From Hyphomicrobiales bacterium (GTDB lineage: Bacteria; Pseudomonadota; Alphaproteobacteria; Rhizobiales; Rhizobiaceae), in assembly GCA_900472675.1 (NCBI GenBank), contig UCJA01000009.1, forward strand, positions 544,551 to 608,550: a DNA stretch of 64,000 bases. The letters run 5' to 3'. Below the pieces are notes generated by a model, which made no database searches, was not told the DNA's origin, and worked only from the letters and a program-made list of their open reading frames with translations. Position numbers and translations under genes: made by a program. Below, piece after piece: positions 47,604 to 55,857 of this stretch (position 1 is the stretch's first letter; every line of letters begins with the position of its first letter).

Positions 47604-49791
47604 GGGACCGGCCTTTCTTCTCTTGATTGGGGAGAGCGAACACGAAACTGGAGCCCTTGTCTACCTCTCCGGTTGCAGTGATGTCACCGTTGTGGCGGTC
47701 TATGATCCGCCGCACCAAGGCAAGCCCGATGCCGGTCCCTTCAAAATCCTCTGTCCTCTGCAGCCGCTGGAAAACCCCGAACAGTTTGCCGGCATAGGCC
47801 ATATCGAAACCGACACCATTGTCGGTGACAGTGTAGACCGTACCGCCGTCCTGGACCCTGCCGGAAATAGAGATGATCGCCGGGCTGCGGGGACGCGTAT
47901 ATTTGACGGAGTTCTCCACAAGATTGAACCAAACCTGACGCAACAGCGTCGCATCCCCCCAGGCGACGGGAAGATCGGCGATCTCCCAAATGATGTCGCG
48001 CCCTTCCGCCGAATAGGTCACGCTCTTGACCACCTCGGCGACCAGCTTGTTCATATCGACGGTCTTGCGCGTGACGGCCGTCCGGCCAAGCTGCGAAAAC
48101 GCAAGCAGATCGTCCACCAGCTTGCCGGCAGAAACCGCCGATTCGGAGATATTCTGGAGGTAGTGCTGCGACTTTGCGTCCAGCCCGCTTTCCCGCTCCC
48201 GAAGCAGCTGCGAAAAGCCGACGATGTGGCGGAACGGCGCGCGAAGGTCGTGCGAGATCGAGTAGGAGAAGGCTTCGAGCTCCTTGTTCGAGCGCTGCAG
48301 CTCGCTTGAAAGCTCGGCCAGTTCCTCGGCCTTGCGCAACACGATCCCGACGATCGCACGCCTCAGGTCCCGCGCCGCAGAAAGCTGTGCCTCGCTCCAG
48401 GCGGGCGCCGTCAGTTGCACCTGCTCGCGCCAAGCGTCAAACGATTTGCGTGGATGGATGCGACCGGCCTCCTGCACGACCTTGTGGGGATTGCCCCCCC
48501 ACTGAACCGTGCTGATCACTTCCGGACGAAACCAGATCAGCCAGTTCGGAAAGAGCTCGGAAATGCGGATGGCGATGATGCCGCTGGCGCTGCCGGCAAA
48601 GGCTTCGGCTGCGGCAAGGTCGGCTGCCAGCGACGGCGTGCTGACGATCTCCTCGTCGTCGCGACCGTTGAGCCAGCTGACGATCGACCGGACATCCGTC
48701 TCCGACGGCGTCGATCCGACCGAAAGGTATGTGTCCGACGTGACGATGGCAGCGCCCTTGGCATCCACCTGCGCCAAAAGATCGTCCGGGCGGCTGACGA
48801 GCCCATCCAGCCAGCTTTCCTCGGACGTCATGGCAGACAGAAGTCGGGCGGAAATCTGGGAAAGCGCGACGCGGCTGGCGGCTTCCTCGCCGTGGCTCTG
48901 GGCCGCGATCCGCATGCCGAGCGACTGGACGACGAAATCGCAGGCATCCCGGATGGTCACGGGAACCGAATGCGGCTTGGCGCTGTGGCAGGCGACCAGC
49001 CCCCAGAGAGCCCCGTCGACCATGATCGACACCGACATGGAGGCAGCCGTTCCCATGTTGCGCATGTATTCCAGATGCAGAGGAGAGACACTGCGGAGCT
49101 GCGCTCCACTCAGGTCGAGCGGCGCTGTCGTTCCGGGTGCAACAGCCGGCTCGATCGGCACCGGCCGGTAGTCGATGTCTGAGATGATGCGCACGCGGTT
49201 GGCGGCATAGAGCGCCCTTGCCTGCACCGGAATGTCGCCCGCCGGAAAACGCAGATCGAGATAGGACGGGAGGTGTCCATTGCCCCACTCGGCCACGACA
49301 CGGCCATTCCAGTCCGGATCAAACCGGTAGACCAGCACGCGATCGAACCCTGTCAGTTCGTGGATGAAGGTAGCGGTCGCCTCAAGCGAGCCACTGTCAT
49401 CGCGGTGTGACAGGACTTCCACAAAGCCTCGAAGCCGGGAAAACAGGTCCTGCAGCGGCTGGATCGGGCTGCGCTCCATCTCGAGGACGATCATGCCTCC
49501 GGAGCGATGGGCCGTCAGATGCAGATCGCCCTCGCCGACAGGCGTCTGGAACTCCGGTGCTTCGGAGGCATACCACGCGGCGATATCCGGCAGAACCTGC
49601 ACCAGCCGCACCGGTGCCGGGGCCTGCGTCGCCACGTCCGTTCCGAAGAAGTCCGCGGCATTGGCGCTTGCCTGGACAACGGTCATGTCCTGCGGATGCA
49701 GCACCAGGAGCGCGCCATGCGGCTGGATCGCCCCTGGGATGTGGATCGGCTCGCGCGCGCATGCCTCGAGATCTGGCTCCGGTTGCTTCAC
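47596..49791 (-). CDS. bphP: Bacteriophytochrome histidine kinase
   Basis: A 731-residue red/far-red photoreceptor. The biliverdin-attaching Cys (residue 11) sits in EACAREPIHIPGAIQPHG before the PAS domain. The GAF domain carries PAGDIPVQARALY with the conserved Asp-Ile-Pro, and LRSVSPLHLEYMRNMGTAASM. A PHY domain (about 310-490) is followed by HisKA with FSYSISHDLRAPFRHIVGFS and a HATPase with VENSVKYT and GTGIGLALVRRI. The GTG at 49791 is preferred because GAGGA lies seven bases upstream; a TTG at 49824 would add 11 residues. No haem oxygenase gene for biliverdin is adjacent. Confidence 0.93.
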   Translation of the reverse strand: MKQPEPDLEACAREPIHIPGAIQPHGALLVLHPQDMTVVQASANAADFFGTDVATQAPAPVRLVQVLPDIAAWYASEAPEFQTPVGEGDLHLTAHRSGGMIVLEMERSPIQPLQDLFSRLRGFVEVLSHRDDSGSLEATATFIHELTGFDRVLVYRFDPDWNGRVVAEWGNGHLPSYLDLRFPAGDIPVQARALYAANRVRIISDIDYRPVPIEPAVAPGTTAPLDLSGAQLRSVSPLHLEYMRNMGTAASMSVSIMVDGALWGLVACHSAKPHSVPVTIRDACDFVVQSLGMRIAAQSHGEEAASRVALSQISARLLSAMTSEESWLDGLVSRPDDLLAQVDAKGAAIVTSDTYLSVGSTPSETDVRSIVSWLNGRDDEEIVSTPSLAADLAAAEAFAGSASGIIAIRISELFPNWLIWFRPEVISTVQWGGNPHKVVQEAGRIHPRKSFDAWREQVQLTAPAWSEAQLSAARDLRRAIVGIVLRKAEELAELSSELQRSNKELEAFSYSISHDLRAPFRHIVGFSQLLRERESGLDAKSQHYLQNISESAVSAGKLVDDLLAFSQLGRTAVTRKTVDMNKLVAEVVKSVTYSAEGRDIIWEIADLPVAWGDATLLRQVWFNLVENSVKYTRPRSPAIISISGRVQDGGTVYTVTDNGVGFDMAYAGKLFGVFQRLQRTEDFEGTGIGLALVRRIIDRHNGDITATGEVDKGSSFVFALPNQEKKGRSLV

Positions 49792-49950
49792 GTTGCGGTC
49801 CTCAACATAGAGCACGTCACGCAACGCTCACCGCGTGTGCGCCTGCATCTATTACGGTCGAAAGATAGTCCTCAACGGCCCGAAGTAAACCGGGCATCAG
49901 CGATTCCAGCTACCCATCGGAAGCCCGGAGACGGTTCGCAATTCGGCCCG

Positions 49951-50358
49951 TCAAGCGAGACCAAGAAGCCGCACGGCTGCATAGCCGCAGACGGCCGAAA
50001 CGCCGGTCAGAACCGTGCCCCAGGCCATGTCGACGACGCTCATGGTCACCGACCAGCCCTTGACGGTCGCAAGGTTGGTCATGTCATAGGTGCCGTAGGC
50101 AATCAGCCCGAACAGCGCCCCGGACATCGCGGCACTCTGCCATCCACCATCGCCGCCGAGAGCCGGAGCGATCGCAAAGTACACCAGACCCACGAGGTAG
50201 AGCAGGTAGAACAGCCCGGCCGCCGCAAAATTCGGGCGGTCGCGCATCATGTCGCCCATCCAGCGGCGATACCAGGCGCGAGCCACCATCCCCAGCCAGA
50301 GAGAATCCAGGCCAAGGAACACAATCGCAGCCGCGATATAGGCCGTAGCGTAAGTCAT
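49951..50358 (-). CDS. DUF2177 family membrane protein
   Basis: A 135-residue protein with four hydrophobic segments (about 4-24, 46-66, 73-92 and 110-130). The loop DSLWLGMVARAWYRRWMGDMM and the segment FGLIAYGTYDMTNLATVKGW identify the DUF2177 family, whose function is unknown. It starts 10 bp after chrR on the same strand, so it belongs to the rpoE-chrR transcription unit and may be part of the same envelope or photooxidative response. Confidence 0.85.
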   Translation of the reverse strand: MTYATAYIAAAIVFLGLDSLWLGMVARAWYRRWMGDMMRDRPNFAAAGLFYLLYLVGLVYFAIAPALGGDGGWQSAAMSGALFGLIAYGTYDMTNLATVKGWSVTMSVVDMAWGTVLTGVSAVCGYAAVRLLGLA

Positions 50359-50367
50359 GGTCTGCCC

Positions 50368-51030
50368 TCAGATTTTCAGGATCGGCTGGATGAGACGGAC
50401 GATCCAGCTGCTGAACCGGAGCGGCGCTTCGGTGACGGCCAGACAGATGCAATCCTCGCCGGGCAAGGCCTTGGGCGTATGCAGCAGGTTGTCGTCCGCT
50501 TCCTCGATGTCGCCACGCCCAAACAGGTCGTCACCGTCGTGGAAACTGCCAGACAGCACGAGCGTCAGTTCACGGCCCACATGGGTATGTTCCGGCACCG
50601 GCTTGCCGGCCGGAATGCGCAACAGCCGCACCTGAGTGCTGGGGTCAGCCGTCGGGATCCGCACCTGATAGGCACCGAGACCCAGCGCCTGCCATTTCAC
50701 GTTGGCGAGGTCGGCGCCCACATAGGACCGCAGCGGCTCCGGAAACACCATGCCGGAACCGGCAGGCGCCGCAGGCCGTGGAGCTTTGACCTCCTCGATC
50801 CGGATGCCTTCCAGTCGCCGTTTCATCCGGTCCCAGGCATCCGCCGGCATCTCGACAGGCTCCACCTTGTCGAGCAGCGCACCGGCAGCACCTTCCATGG
50901 CCGACAGCCGCTTCCGGCACGACGGGCAAAGCGCCATATGGGTCGCCACCACGAGGCTCCAGCCTTCGCTCAGGTTACCGGCTGCATAGTCGAGCAGTAG
51001 GTCGTCGCTTAAGTGATGCTGGATGTTCAT
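50368..51030 (-). CDS. chrR: ChrR-type zinc anti-sigma factor
   Basis: A 220-residue cytoplasmic anti-sigma factor. The N-terminal zinc domain places His6, His31, Cys35 and Cys38 exactly as in Rhodobacter ChrR (THMALCPSC). The C-terminal cupin (about 100-215) has the second metal-site motif PEHTHVGRELTLVLSG and a later His in NLLHTP. ChrR holds RpoE inactive and releases it in response to singlet oxygen. The gene overlaps the sigma gene by four bases (ATGA), as expected for a regulator made in step with its target. Confidence 0.93.
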   Translation of the reverse strand: MNIQHHLSDDLLLDYAAGNLSEGWSLVVATHMALCPSCRKRLSAMEGAAGALLDKVEPVEMPADAWDRMKRRLEGIRIEEVKAPRPAAPAGSGMVFPEPLRSYVGADLANVKWQALGLGAYQVRIPTADPSTQVRLLRIPAGKPVPEHTHVGRELTLVLSGSFHDGDDLFGRGDIEEADDNLLHTPKALPGEDCICLAVTEAPLRFSSWIVRLIQPILKI

Positions 51031-51596
51031 CGCCGGCCCTCCAGCGCAGAACGGAGCTTTTCGAAAGCCAGCCGGATGCGCGACTTGACCGTGCCGAGCG
51101 GCAGGCCAAGCTCCGTGGCGATCGTCGAATGCGACACGTCGTCGAAGAAGGCGCGCTTGAGCACATCCAGCTGGTCCGGCGGCAAGGTTGCCATCGCCTG
51201 CCGCAGCAACGCTGCATCCTGCACCTGCTCGAACTCCATCTCGGCGGACGGTGTATCGTCGCCCACGAAGGCCGGGTCGTGCGGGTCGAAGGCCGGACGA
51301 CGACGGCGGTAGAAATCGATCCTGATGTTCCGGGCGATGGTAAAGATCCAGGCGGACACATTGCCCCGCTCCGGATCGAACTGCGCGGCCTTGTTCCAGA
51401 CCGACACCATGGTTTCCTGCATAAGTTCTTCCGCTACTTGCCTGTCACCCGTCTTCATCGCCATGAAGCTACGCACCCTCGGCGCATAGAAGCGGAACAA
51501 GGCTTCGAAGGCCTCGACGCTCCGGTCGCTCGCAACTGACTTCAAGAGGCGAGCCATTTCGCCATGGGACGGGGGCTGGTTCGTTTTCTGGGTCAA
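51027..51596 (-). CDS. rpoE: RpoE-type ECF sigma factor (ECF11 group)
   Basis: A 189-residue sigma factor. Region 2 includes EAFEALFRFYAPRVRSFM, QVAEELMQETMVSVWNKAAQF and SAWIFTIARNIRIDFYRRRR. Region 4 includes FFDDVSHSTIATELGLPLGTVKSRIRLAFEKL. Pairing with ChrR places it with the singlet-oxygen sigma factor RpoE of Rhodobacter. I chose the TTG at 51596, which gives an N-terminus as long as that of Rhodobacter RpoE; an ATG at 51557 is the alternative, and frames reaching 51776 would start upstream of the predicted promoter. No ribosome site is convincing, so the start is uncertain. Confidence 0.88.
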   Translation of the reverse strand: MTQKTNQPPSHGEMARLLKSVASDRSVEAFEALFRFYAPRVRSFMAMKTGDRQVAEELMQETMVSVWNKAAQFDPERGNVSAWIFTIARNIRIDFYRRRRPAFDPHDPAFVGDDTPSAEMEFEQVQDAALLRQAMATLPPDQLDVLKRAFFDDVSHSTIATELGLPLGTVKSRIRLAFEKLRSALEGRR

Positions 51597-51711
51597 AAGG
51601 GACTTGGTTATCCTGACAGAACGTGCGGATGGCGCGTGCTTCCGAGAAGGAACACGCACTGCTTTGTGGCACGGTTTGGCTTCGAGAGGAATATCCAGGT
51701 TCATGGCGATG

Positions 51712-51739
51712 TTAACGGGCAGTCGCCCCGCCTGGATCA
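51712..51739 (-). promoter_or_regulatory. Candidate RpoE-dependent autoregulatory promoter
   Basis: On the minus strand TGATCC (51739-51734) is followed by 16 bp and CGTTAA (51717-51712). ECF11-type RpoE promoters carry TGATCC at -35 and a CGTA-like -10. The start would lie near 51705, more than 100 bp before the sigma gene. The rest of the roughly 360-bp stretch from 51597 to 51955 shows no further gene that I can support. Confidence 0.5.
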
Positions 51740-51955
51740 GCGAAAAAAGGAAATAATGCGGCAGCAGCCCGCGCAAGGGCCGCCACCCGGCGCGAAAACG
51801 CGCCCGACCAGTCAGATCAGGCGGTCAGCCGCCTGCGCCCCAAAGGCCGCATGAAGACGCCGTTTGCGGCTATGCGCCTGTGAAAACTGAAAAAAGAATG
51901 CACCATGCCAACGCGTCGCGTGTTCCGCGCCGGAAAACCCGGTCCGATTCGAACG

Positions 51956-52591
51956 CTATTCCTCCACCGTCCAATCGGTGAGGACAAGGTCGGCGCCGGC
52001 CGATTGGGTGACGACCAGACGTGCGTTCGGCAGGTCATTGCCGTGAAGCTTCGTCTCCAGCGCCTCTCCTGTGAGGCCATAGTAATGCCATCGCTCCAGA
52101 AGGCGGGCCTCGATCTCTTCCATCGGCGGCGACAGCAGGATCGCGTGGTCGAACAGCGGCCGGAGCTTGGCCCAGCCGTCCTGCTGCAGCAGCAGGTAGT
52201 TGCCCTCCACCACCACGAAGCGGCATGTCGGCGGAATGGCCCGCGCTGCGGCGATCGCGAGTTCCCGGCTGCGGTCGAACACCGGCACCAGGACCTCCTC
52301 GCCGCCAGACCGCACGGCCTTCAGGATGTCGATGAAGCCCCGCAGATCGAAGGAGGCAGGCGCACCCTTGCGCGCCAGGATCCCCTTGTCCTCCAGAACG
52401 GCATTGTCCATGTGGAAGCCGTCCATGGGCAGTACTTCGGCCGTCTCGCCGCGGGCATTCAGGCGCTGCGCGACGAGCTCCGCCAGGGTCGATTTCCCCG
52501 CCCCCGGCGGTCCGGCAATCGCCACGACGACCCGCTCTCCCGAAGCCTGCTCGAGAAGGCCGCGGCAGATGTCATCGATGCTGACCGTCAT
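51956..52591 (-). CDS. frcK: FrcK, nucleoside-kinase-like protein of the fructose uptake operon
   Basis: A 211-residue P-loop kinase of the uridine kinase/pantothenate kinase-like type. Walker A is AGPPGAGKS near residue 26; PMDGFHMDN near 56 is the substrate loop and FVVVEGNYLLL near 125 the Walker B region; ARLLERWHYYGL forms the lid. In Sinorhizobium meliloti frcK is the last gene of frcBCAK; its substrate is not established. Its ATG overlaps the frcA stop (ATGA), supporting coupled expression. Confidence 0.87.
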   Translation of the reverse strand: MTVSIDDICRGLLEQASGERVVVAIAGPPGAGKSTLAELVAQRLNARGETAEVLPMDGFHMDNAVLEDKGILARKGAPASFDLRGFIDILKAVRSGGEEVLVPVFDRSRELAIAAARAIPPTCRFVVVEGNYLLLQQDGWAKLRPLFDHAILLSPPMEEIEARLLERWHYYGLTGEALETKLHGNDLPNARLVVTQSAGADLVLTDWTVEE

Positions 52592-53382
52592 GCGGATACG
52601 GCTTCCGCCTCGACGGTCTTTGCACCGGTCATCAGGGCAACCGCATCGGACATCGAATAGTCCTTCGGGTTGATGACCGTCAGCCGCTTTCCGAGCCGGT
52701 GGATATGGATCCGGTCCGCCACCTCGAACACATGCGGCATGTTGTGGGAGATCAGCACGATCGGAATGCCGCGCGACCGGACGTCGGAGATCAGTTCGAG
52801 AACGCGCCGGCTTTCCTTGACGCCGAGCGCCGCCGTCGGTTCGTCGAGGATGATCACCTTGGAGCCGAAGGCCGCAGCCCGCGCCACGGCAACGCCCTGC
52901 CTCTGGCCGCCAGACAAAGTCTCGACCGCCTGGTTGATGTTCTGGATGGTCATCAGCCCGAGTTCAGTCAGCTTGGCGCGGGCGAACTTCTCCATCGCGC
53001 CATGGTCGAGCTTGCGCATCACCGTGCCCATGAAGCCCGGCTTGCGAAGCTCGCGGCCGAGAAACATGTTGTCGGCGATCGACAGCGCCGGAGACAGCGC
53101 GAGGTTCTGGTAGACCGTCTCGATGCCGGCCTTGCGCGCCTCGTTCGGCGAGGCAAAATGGACCGGCTCGCCGAGCATCCGGATCTCGCCTTCGTCGGGG
53201 CGGATGGCGCCCGACAGCGCCTTGATCAGCGATGACTTGCCCGCACCATTGTCGCCGATGACGGCCAGGATTTCGCCCGGGTAGAGGTCGAAGTCGGCAT
53301 TGTCGAGGGCGGTGACCCGACCGTAGCGCTTGACCAGGCCACGGGCGGTAAGGATCGGTTGTTTGGTCTGTTCTTGTGCCAT
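52588..53382 (-). CDS. frcA: FrcA, fructose ABC transporter ATPase
   Basis: A 264-residue single-domain ATPase of the carbohydrate uptake CUT2 group. Walker A GDNGAGKSS is near 43, signature LSGGQRQGVAVARA near 150, Walker B VIILDEPTAALG near 170 and the switch ISHNMPHVFEVADR near 203. Most CUT2 ATPases are duplicated; the single-domain form matches FrcA. The start at 53382 overlaps the frcC stop (TGATG). It powers import of fructose and perhaps ribose and mannose. Confidence 0.92.
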   Translation of the reverse strand: MAQEQTKQPILTARGLVKRYGRVTALDNADFDLYPGEILAVIGDNGAGKSSLIKALSGAIRPDEGEIRMLGEPVHFASPNEARKAGIETVYQNLALSPALSIADNMFLGRELRKPGFMGTVMRKLDHGAMEKFARAKLTELGLMTIQNINQAVETLSGGQRQGVAVARAAAFGSKVIILDEPTAALGVKESRRVLELISDVRSRGIPIVLISHNMPHVFEVADRIHIHRLGKRLTVINPKDYSMSDAVALMTGAKTVEAEAVSA

Positions 53383-54461
53383 CAGCCTGCTGCCTTTCTG
53401 ATCCATTGGTCCACTGCCACGGCGACGATGATGAGCACGCCGATCAAGAGGTAGGTCCATTGCACGTCTGTGCCGAGCAATCGCAGCCCGAGTGAAAATA
53501 CGCCGACGATCAGCGCACCGAACATCATGCCGAGGATCGAACCGCGCCCGCCGAACAGCGAGATGCCGCCGATCACCACGGCCGTGATGGATTCGATATT
53601 GGCGAACTGGCCGGCGGTCGGAGAGACCGAGCCGATGCGGCCGATCAGGGCCCAGCCGGCAAGCGCGCAGATCAGGCCGGAAATCATGTAGATGGAGATC
53701 AGCATGCCCTTGACGTTGACGCCCGAGAGTTCTGCTGCCTCCGGATCATCGCCCACGGCATAGACGTGCCGGCCCCAGGCGGTATGGTTGAGCACGTACC
53801 AGAGCACGGCCACCAGCAGCACCATGGTGATCACCCCGTAGGTGAACACAGCCCCGCCAATCTTGAAGGTATTGCCAAAGAACTGCAGCAGCGGCGCGTT
53901 GGTCTCGATATCCTGTGACCGGATCGTTTCGTTGGCCGAGTAGAGGAAGTTGGCCGCCAGCACGATCTGCCACATGCCGAGCGTCACGATGAAGGGCGGC
54001 AGCTTCATGCGGGCGATCAGCACGCCGTTGATGAAGCCGCAGAAGGCACCCACGGCAAAGCCGCAGGGGATGGCGATCCCGACCGGCAGGCCGTAGCGGA
54101 AGGCGAACTGCCCCATCACCACCGACGACAGCACCATGATCGCGCCGACCGAAAGGTCGATGCCGGCGGTCATGATTACCAGCGTCTGGGCGGCGCCGAC
54201 GATGCCGGTAATCGCCACCTGCTGCAGGATCAGCGTCAGGGAAAAGGCGGAAAAGAATTTGGTGCCGAGAAGCGTGCCGAAGACGATCAGCGCCACGACC
54301 AGCACGATCAGCGAAACGGCCGACGGACTGCTGTGCAGGAAGTGCTGGAACTTCTGAACGAACGTCTTTTCTTCGGTGTCGAAGGAGGCGACGGTGGTCG
54401 CGCTGTCCTTCAGGACCTTCTCGTAGTCGTGGTGCGGCTTTGCCGCGATTGGCTCGCTCAT
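53382..54461 (-). CDS. frcC: FrcC, fructose ABC transporter permease
   Basis: A 359-residue CUT2 permease with about ten helices after a hydrophilic 60-residue N-terminus that is longer than in RbsC. Typical segments are MTAGIDLSVGAIMVLSSVV near 110, INGVLIARMKLPPFIVTLGM near 148, YAVGDDPEAAELSGVNVK near 235 and ITAVVIGGISLFGGRGS near 290. The context and gene order match frcBCAK. Its end is coupled to frcA. Confidence 0.92.
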   Translation of the reverse strand: MSEPIAAKPHHDYEKVLKDSATTVASFDTEEKTFVQKFQHFLHSSPSAVSLIVLVVALIVFGTLLGTKFFSAFSLTLILQQVAITGIVGAAQTLVIMTAGIDLSVGAIMVLSSVVMGQFAFRYGLPVGIAIPCGFAVGAFCGFINGVLIARMKLPPFIVTLGMWQIVLAANFLYSANETIRSQDIETNAPLLQFFGNTFKIGGAVFTYGVITMVLLVAVLWYVLNHTAWGRHVYAVGDDPEAAELSGVNVKGMLISIYMISGLICALAGWALIGRIGSVSPTAGQFANIESITAVVIGGISLFGGRGSILGMMFGALIVGVFSLGLRLLGTDVQWTYLLIGVLIIVAVAVDQWIRKAAG

Positions 54462-54513
54462 GGGAAATCCTCCACGTGGTGCCCGTCTAGCGCCGGGTCT
54501 CTGTCGGGCGGGA

Positions 54514-54539
54514 GGCGGGAATGAGAGGCCATCCCCGCC
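54514..54539 (-). other. Stem-loop between frcB and frcC
   Basis: On the minus strand GGCGGGGATG and CATTCCCGCC pair over 10 bp (one G-T) with a six-base loop. No T-tract follows. A processing or stability hairpin after the binding-protein gene is the likely role. A second dyad, GGGCCC-N9-GGGCCC, lies just before it in transcription order. Confidence 0.5.
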
Positions 54540-54624
54540 GTCCTTTCAGCGCCTTGTTTCAAGGCCTTGCAATGCGGGCCCTGGGGTCATGGGCCCACAT
54601 CCAAAGCCCTGACGTCCGGCCTTG

Positions 54625-55650
54625 TCAGCCCCAGCACTTGCCAAGGCCAGCCTTCGTGTCGATCGACTTGATGCCGGAGACGGGCTTGTCGGTGACGAGC
54701 GTCACGCCCGTGTCGAAGAAGTCCTTGCCGGCAGTGGGCTTGGGCTTTTCGCCGGTTTCGGCGAACTTCTTGATCGCTTCGATGCCGAGCGAGGCCATCT
54801 GCAGCGGGTACTGCTGCGAGGTGGCGCCGATCACGCCGTCTGCGACGTTCTTGACGCCGGGGCAGCCGCCGTCGACGGATACGATCAGCACGTCCTTTTC
54901 ACGTCCGACGGCCTTCAGCGCTTCATAGGCGCCAGCAGCTGCAGGTTCGTTGATCGTGTGCACGACGTTGATGGTCGGATCCTTCTGGAGAAGGTTTTCC
55001 ATGGCGGTGCGGCCGCCTTCTTCATTGCCGTTGGTGATGTCGTGGCCGACGACGCGCTTGTCGTCCTCGTCACCGATTTTGTTGGGGTTCTTCGGGTCGA
55101 TGCCGAAGCCCATCATGAAGCCCTGGTCGCGCAGGATGTCCACGGACGGCTGCGAAGGGGTGAGGTCGAGGAAGGCCACCTTGGCATCCTTGGCCTTGTC
55201 GCCCAGCGTTTCCTTGGCCCACTGGCCGATCAGCTTGCCGGCGAGCAGGTTGTCGGTGGCAAAGGTCATGTCGGCCGCATTGATCGGCTCCAGCGGCGTG
55301 TCGAGCGCGATGACCAGCAGACCGGCGTCGCGGGCCTTCTTGAGGTTCGGCACGATGCCCTTGGTGTCGGATGCGGTAATCAGGATGCCCTTGGCGCCGT
55401 CGGCGATGCAGGTTTCGATCGCAGCGACCTGGCTTTCCGAGTCACCGTCGATCTTGCCGGCGTAGGACTTCAGCGACACGCCGAGTTCCTTGGCCTTGGC
55501 GGACGCGCCTTCCTTCATCTTAACGAAGAAGGGATTCGTATCGGTCTTGGTGATGAGGCAGGCGGAAACGTCCGCTGCGGATGCGGGCGCTGCGAAAGCA
55601 ACCCCCAGGGCAAGCGTGGCAATGGCAGTGGCGATAATGGTGTTCTTCAT
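54625..55650 (-). CDS. frcB: FrcB, fructose-binding periplasmic protein
   Basis: A 341-residue receptor of the RbsB/sugar-binding class with a signal peptide cut near ASA-AD (about residue 25). Features are [20 protein letters not shown], a [19 protein letters not shown] block near 95, [30 protein letters not shown] near 205 and [14 protein letters not shown] near 255. It strongly resembles Sinorhizobium FrcB. It is the first gene of the operon, divergent from frcR. Confidence 0.93.
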   Translation of the reverse strand: MKNTIIATAIATLALGVAFAAPASAADVSACLITKTDTNPFFVKMKEGASAKAKELGVSLKSYAGKIDGDSESQVAAIETCIADGAKGILITASDTKGIVPNLKKARDAGLLVIALDTPLEPINAADMTFATDNLLAGKLIGQWAKETLGDKAKDAKVAFLDLTPSQPSVDILRDQGFMMGFGIDPKNPNKIGDEDDKRVVGHDITNGNEEGGRTAMENLLQKDPTINVVHTINEPAAAGAYEALKAVGREKDVLIVSVDGGCPGVKNVADGVIGATSQQYPLQMASLGIEAIKKFAETGEKPKPTAGKDFFDTGVTLVTDKPVSGIKSIDTKAGLGKCWG

Positions 55651-55754
55651 TGTGATCCTCCCGAACGTGAATGAAGCGTTTATTCCTCATAGGTGCGGCG
55701 CTACGCGCCTTTGCCAGACAGCAGCCTCCCGAGCCTCCGCACCCTGCACGACCG

Positions 55755-55811
55755 TTATTAATGTCGAAGGTTAGGAAGATGTCAATAAATAAATCCGGTT
55801 GAATTATTAAT
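55755..55811. promoter_or_regulatory. AT-rich repeats, candidate FrcR operator region
   Basis: TTATTAAT occurs at 55755-55762 and 55804-55811, 49 bp apart, with AATAAATAAAT between them, in the divergent frcB/frcR region. AT-rich dyads of this kind are typical ROK regulator sites; assignment to FrcR is inference. Confidence 0.4.
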
Positions 55812-55857
55812 CCCCCGGGTTTAGAAAATACAGTGGCGGTGACGGGAGAGAGGCAAG

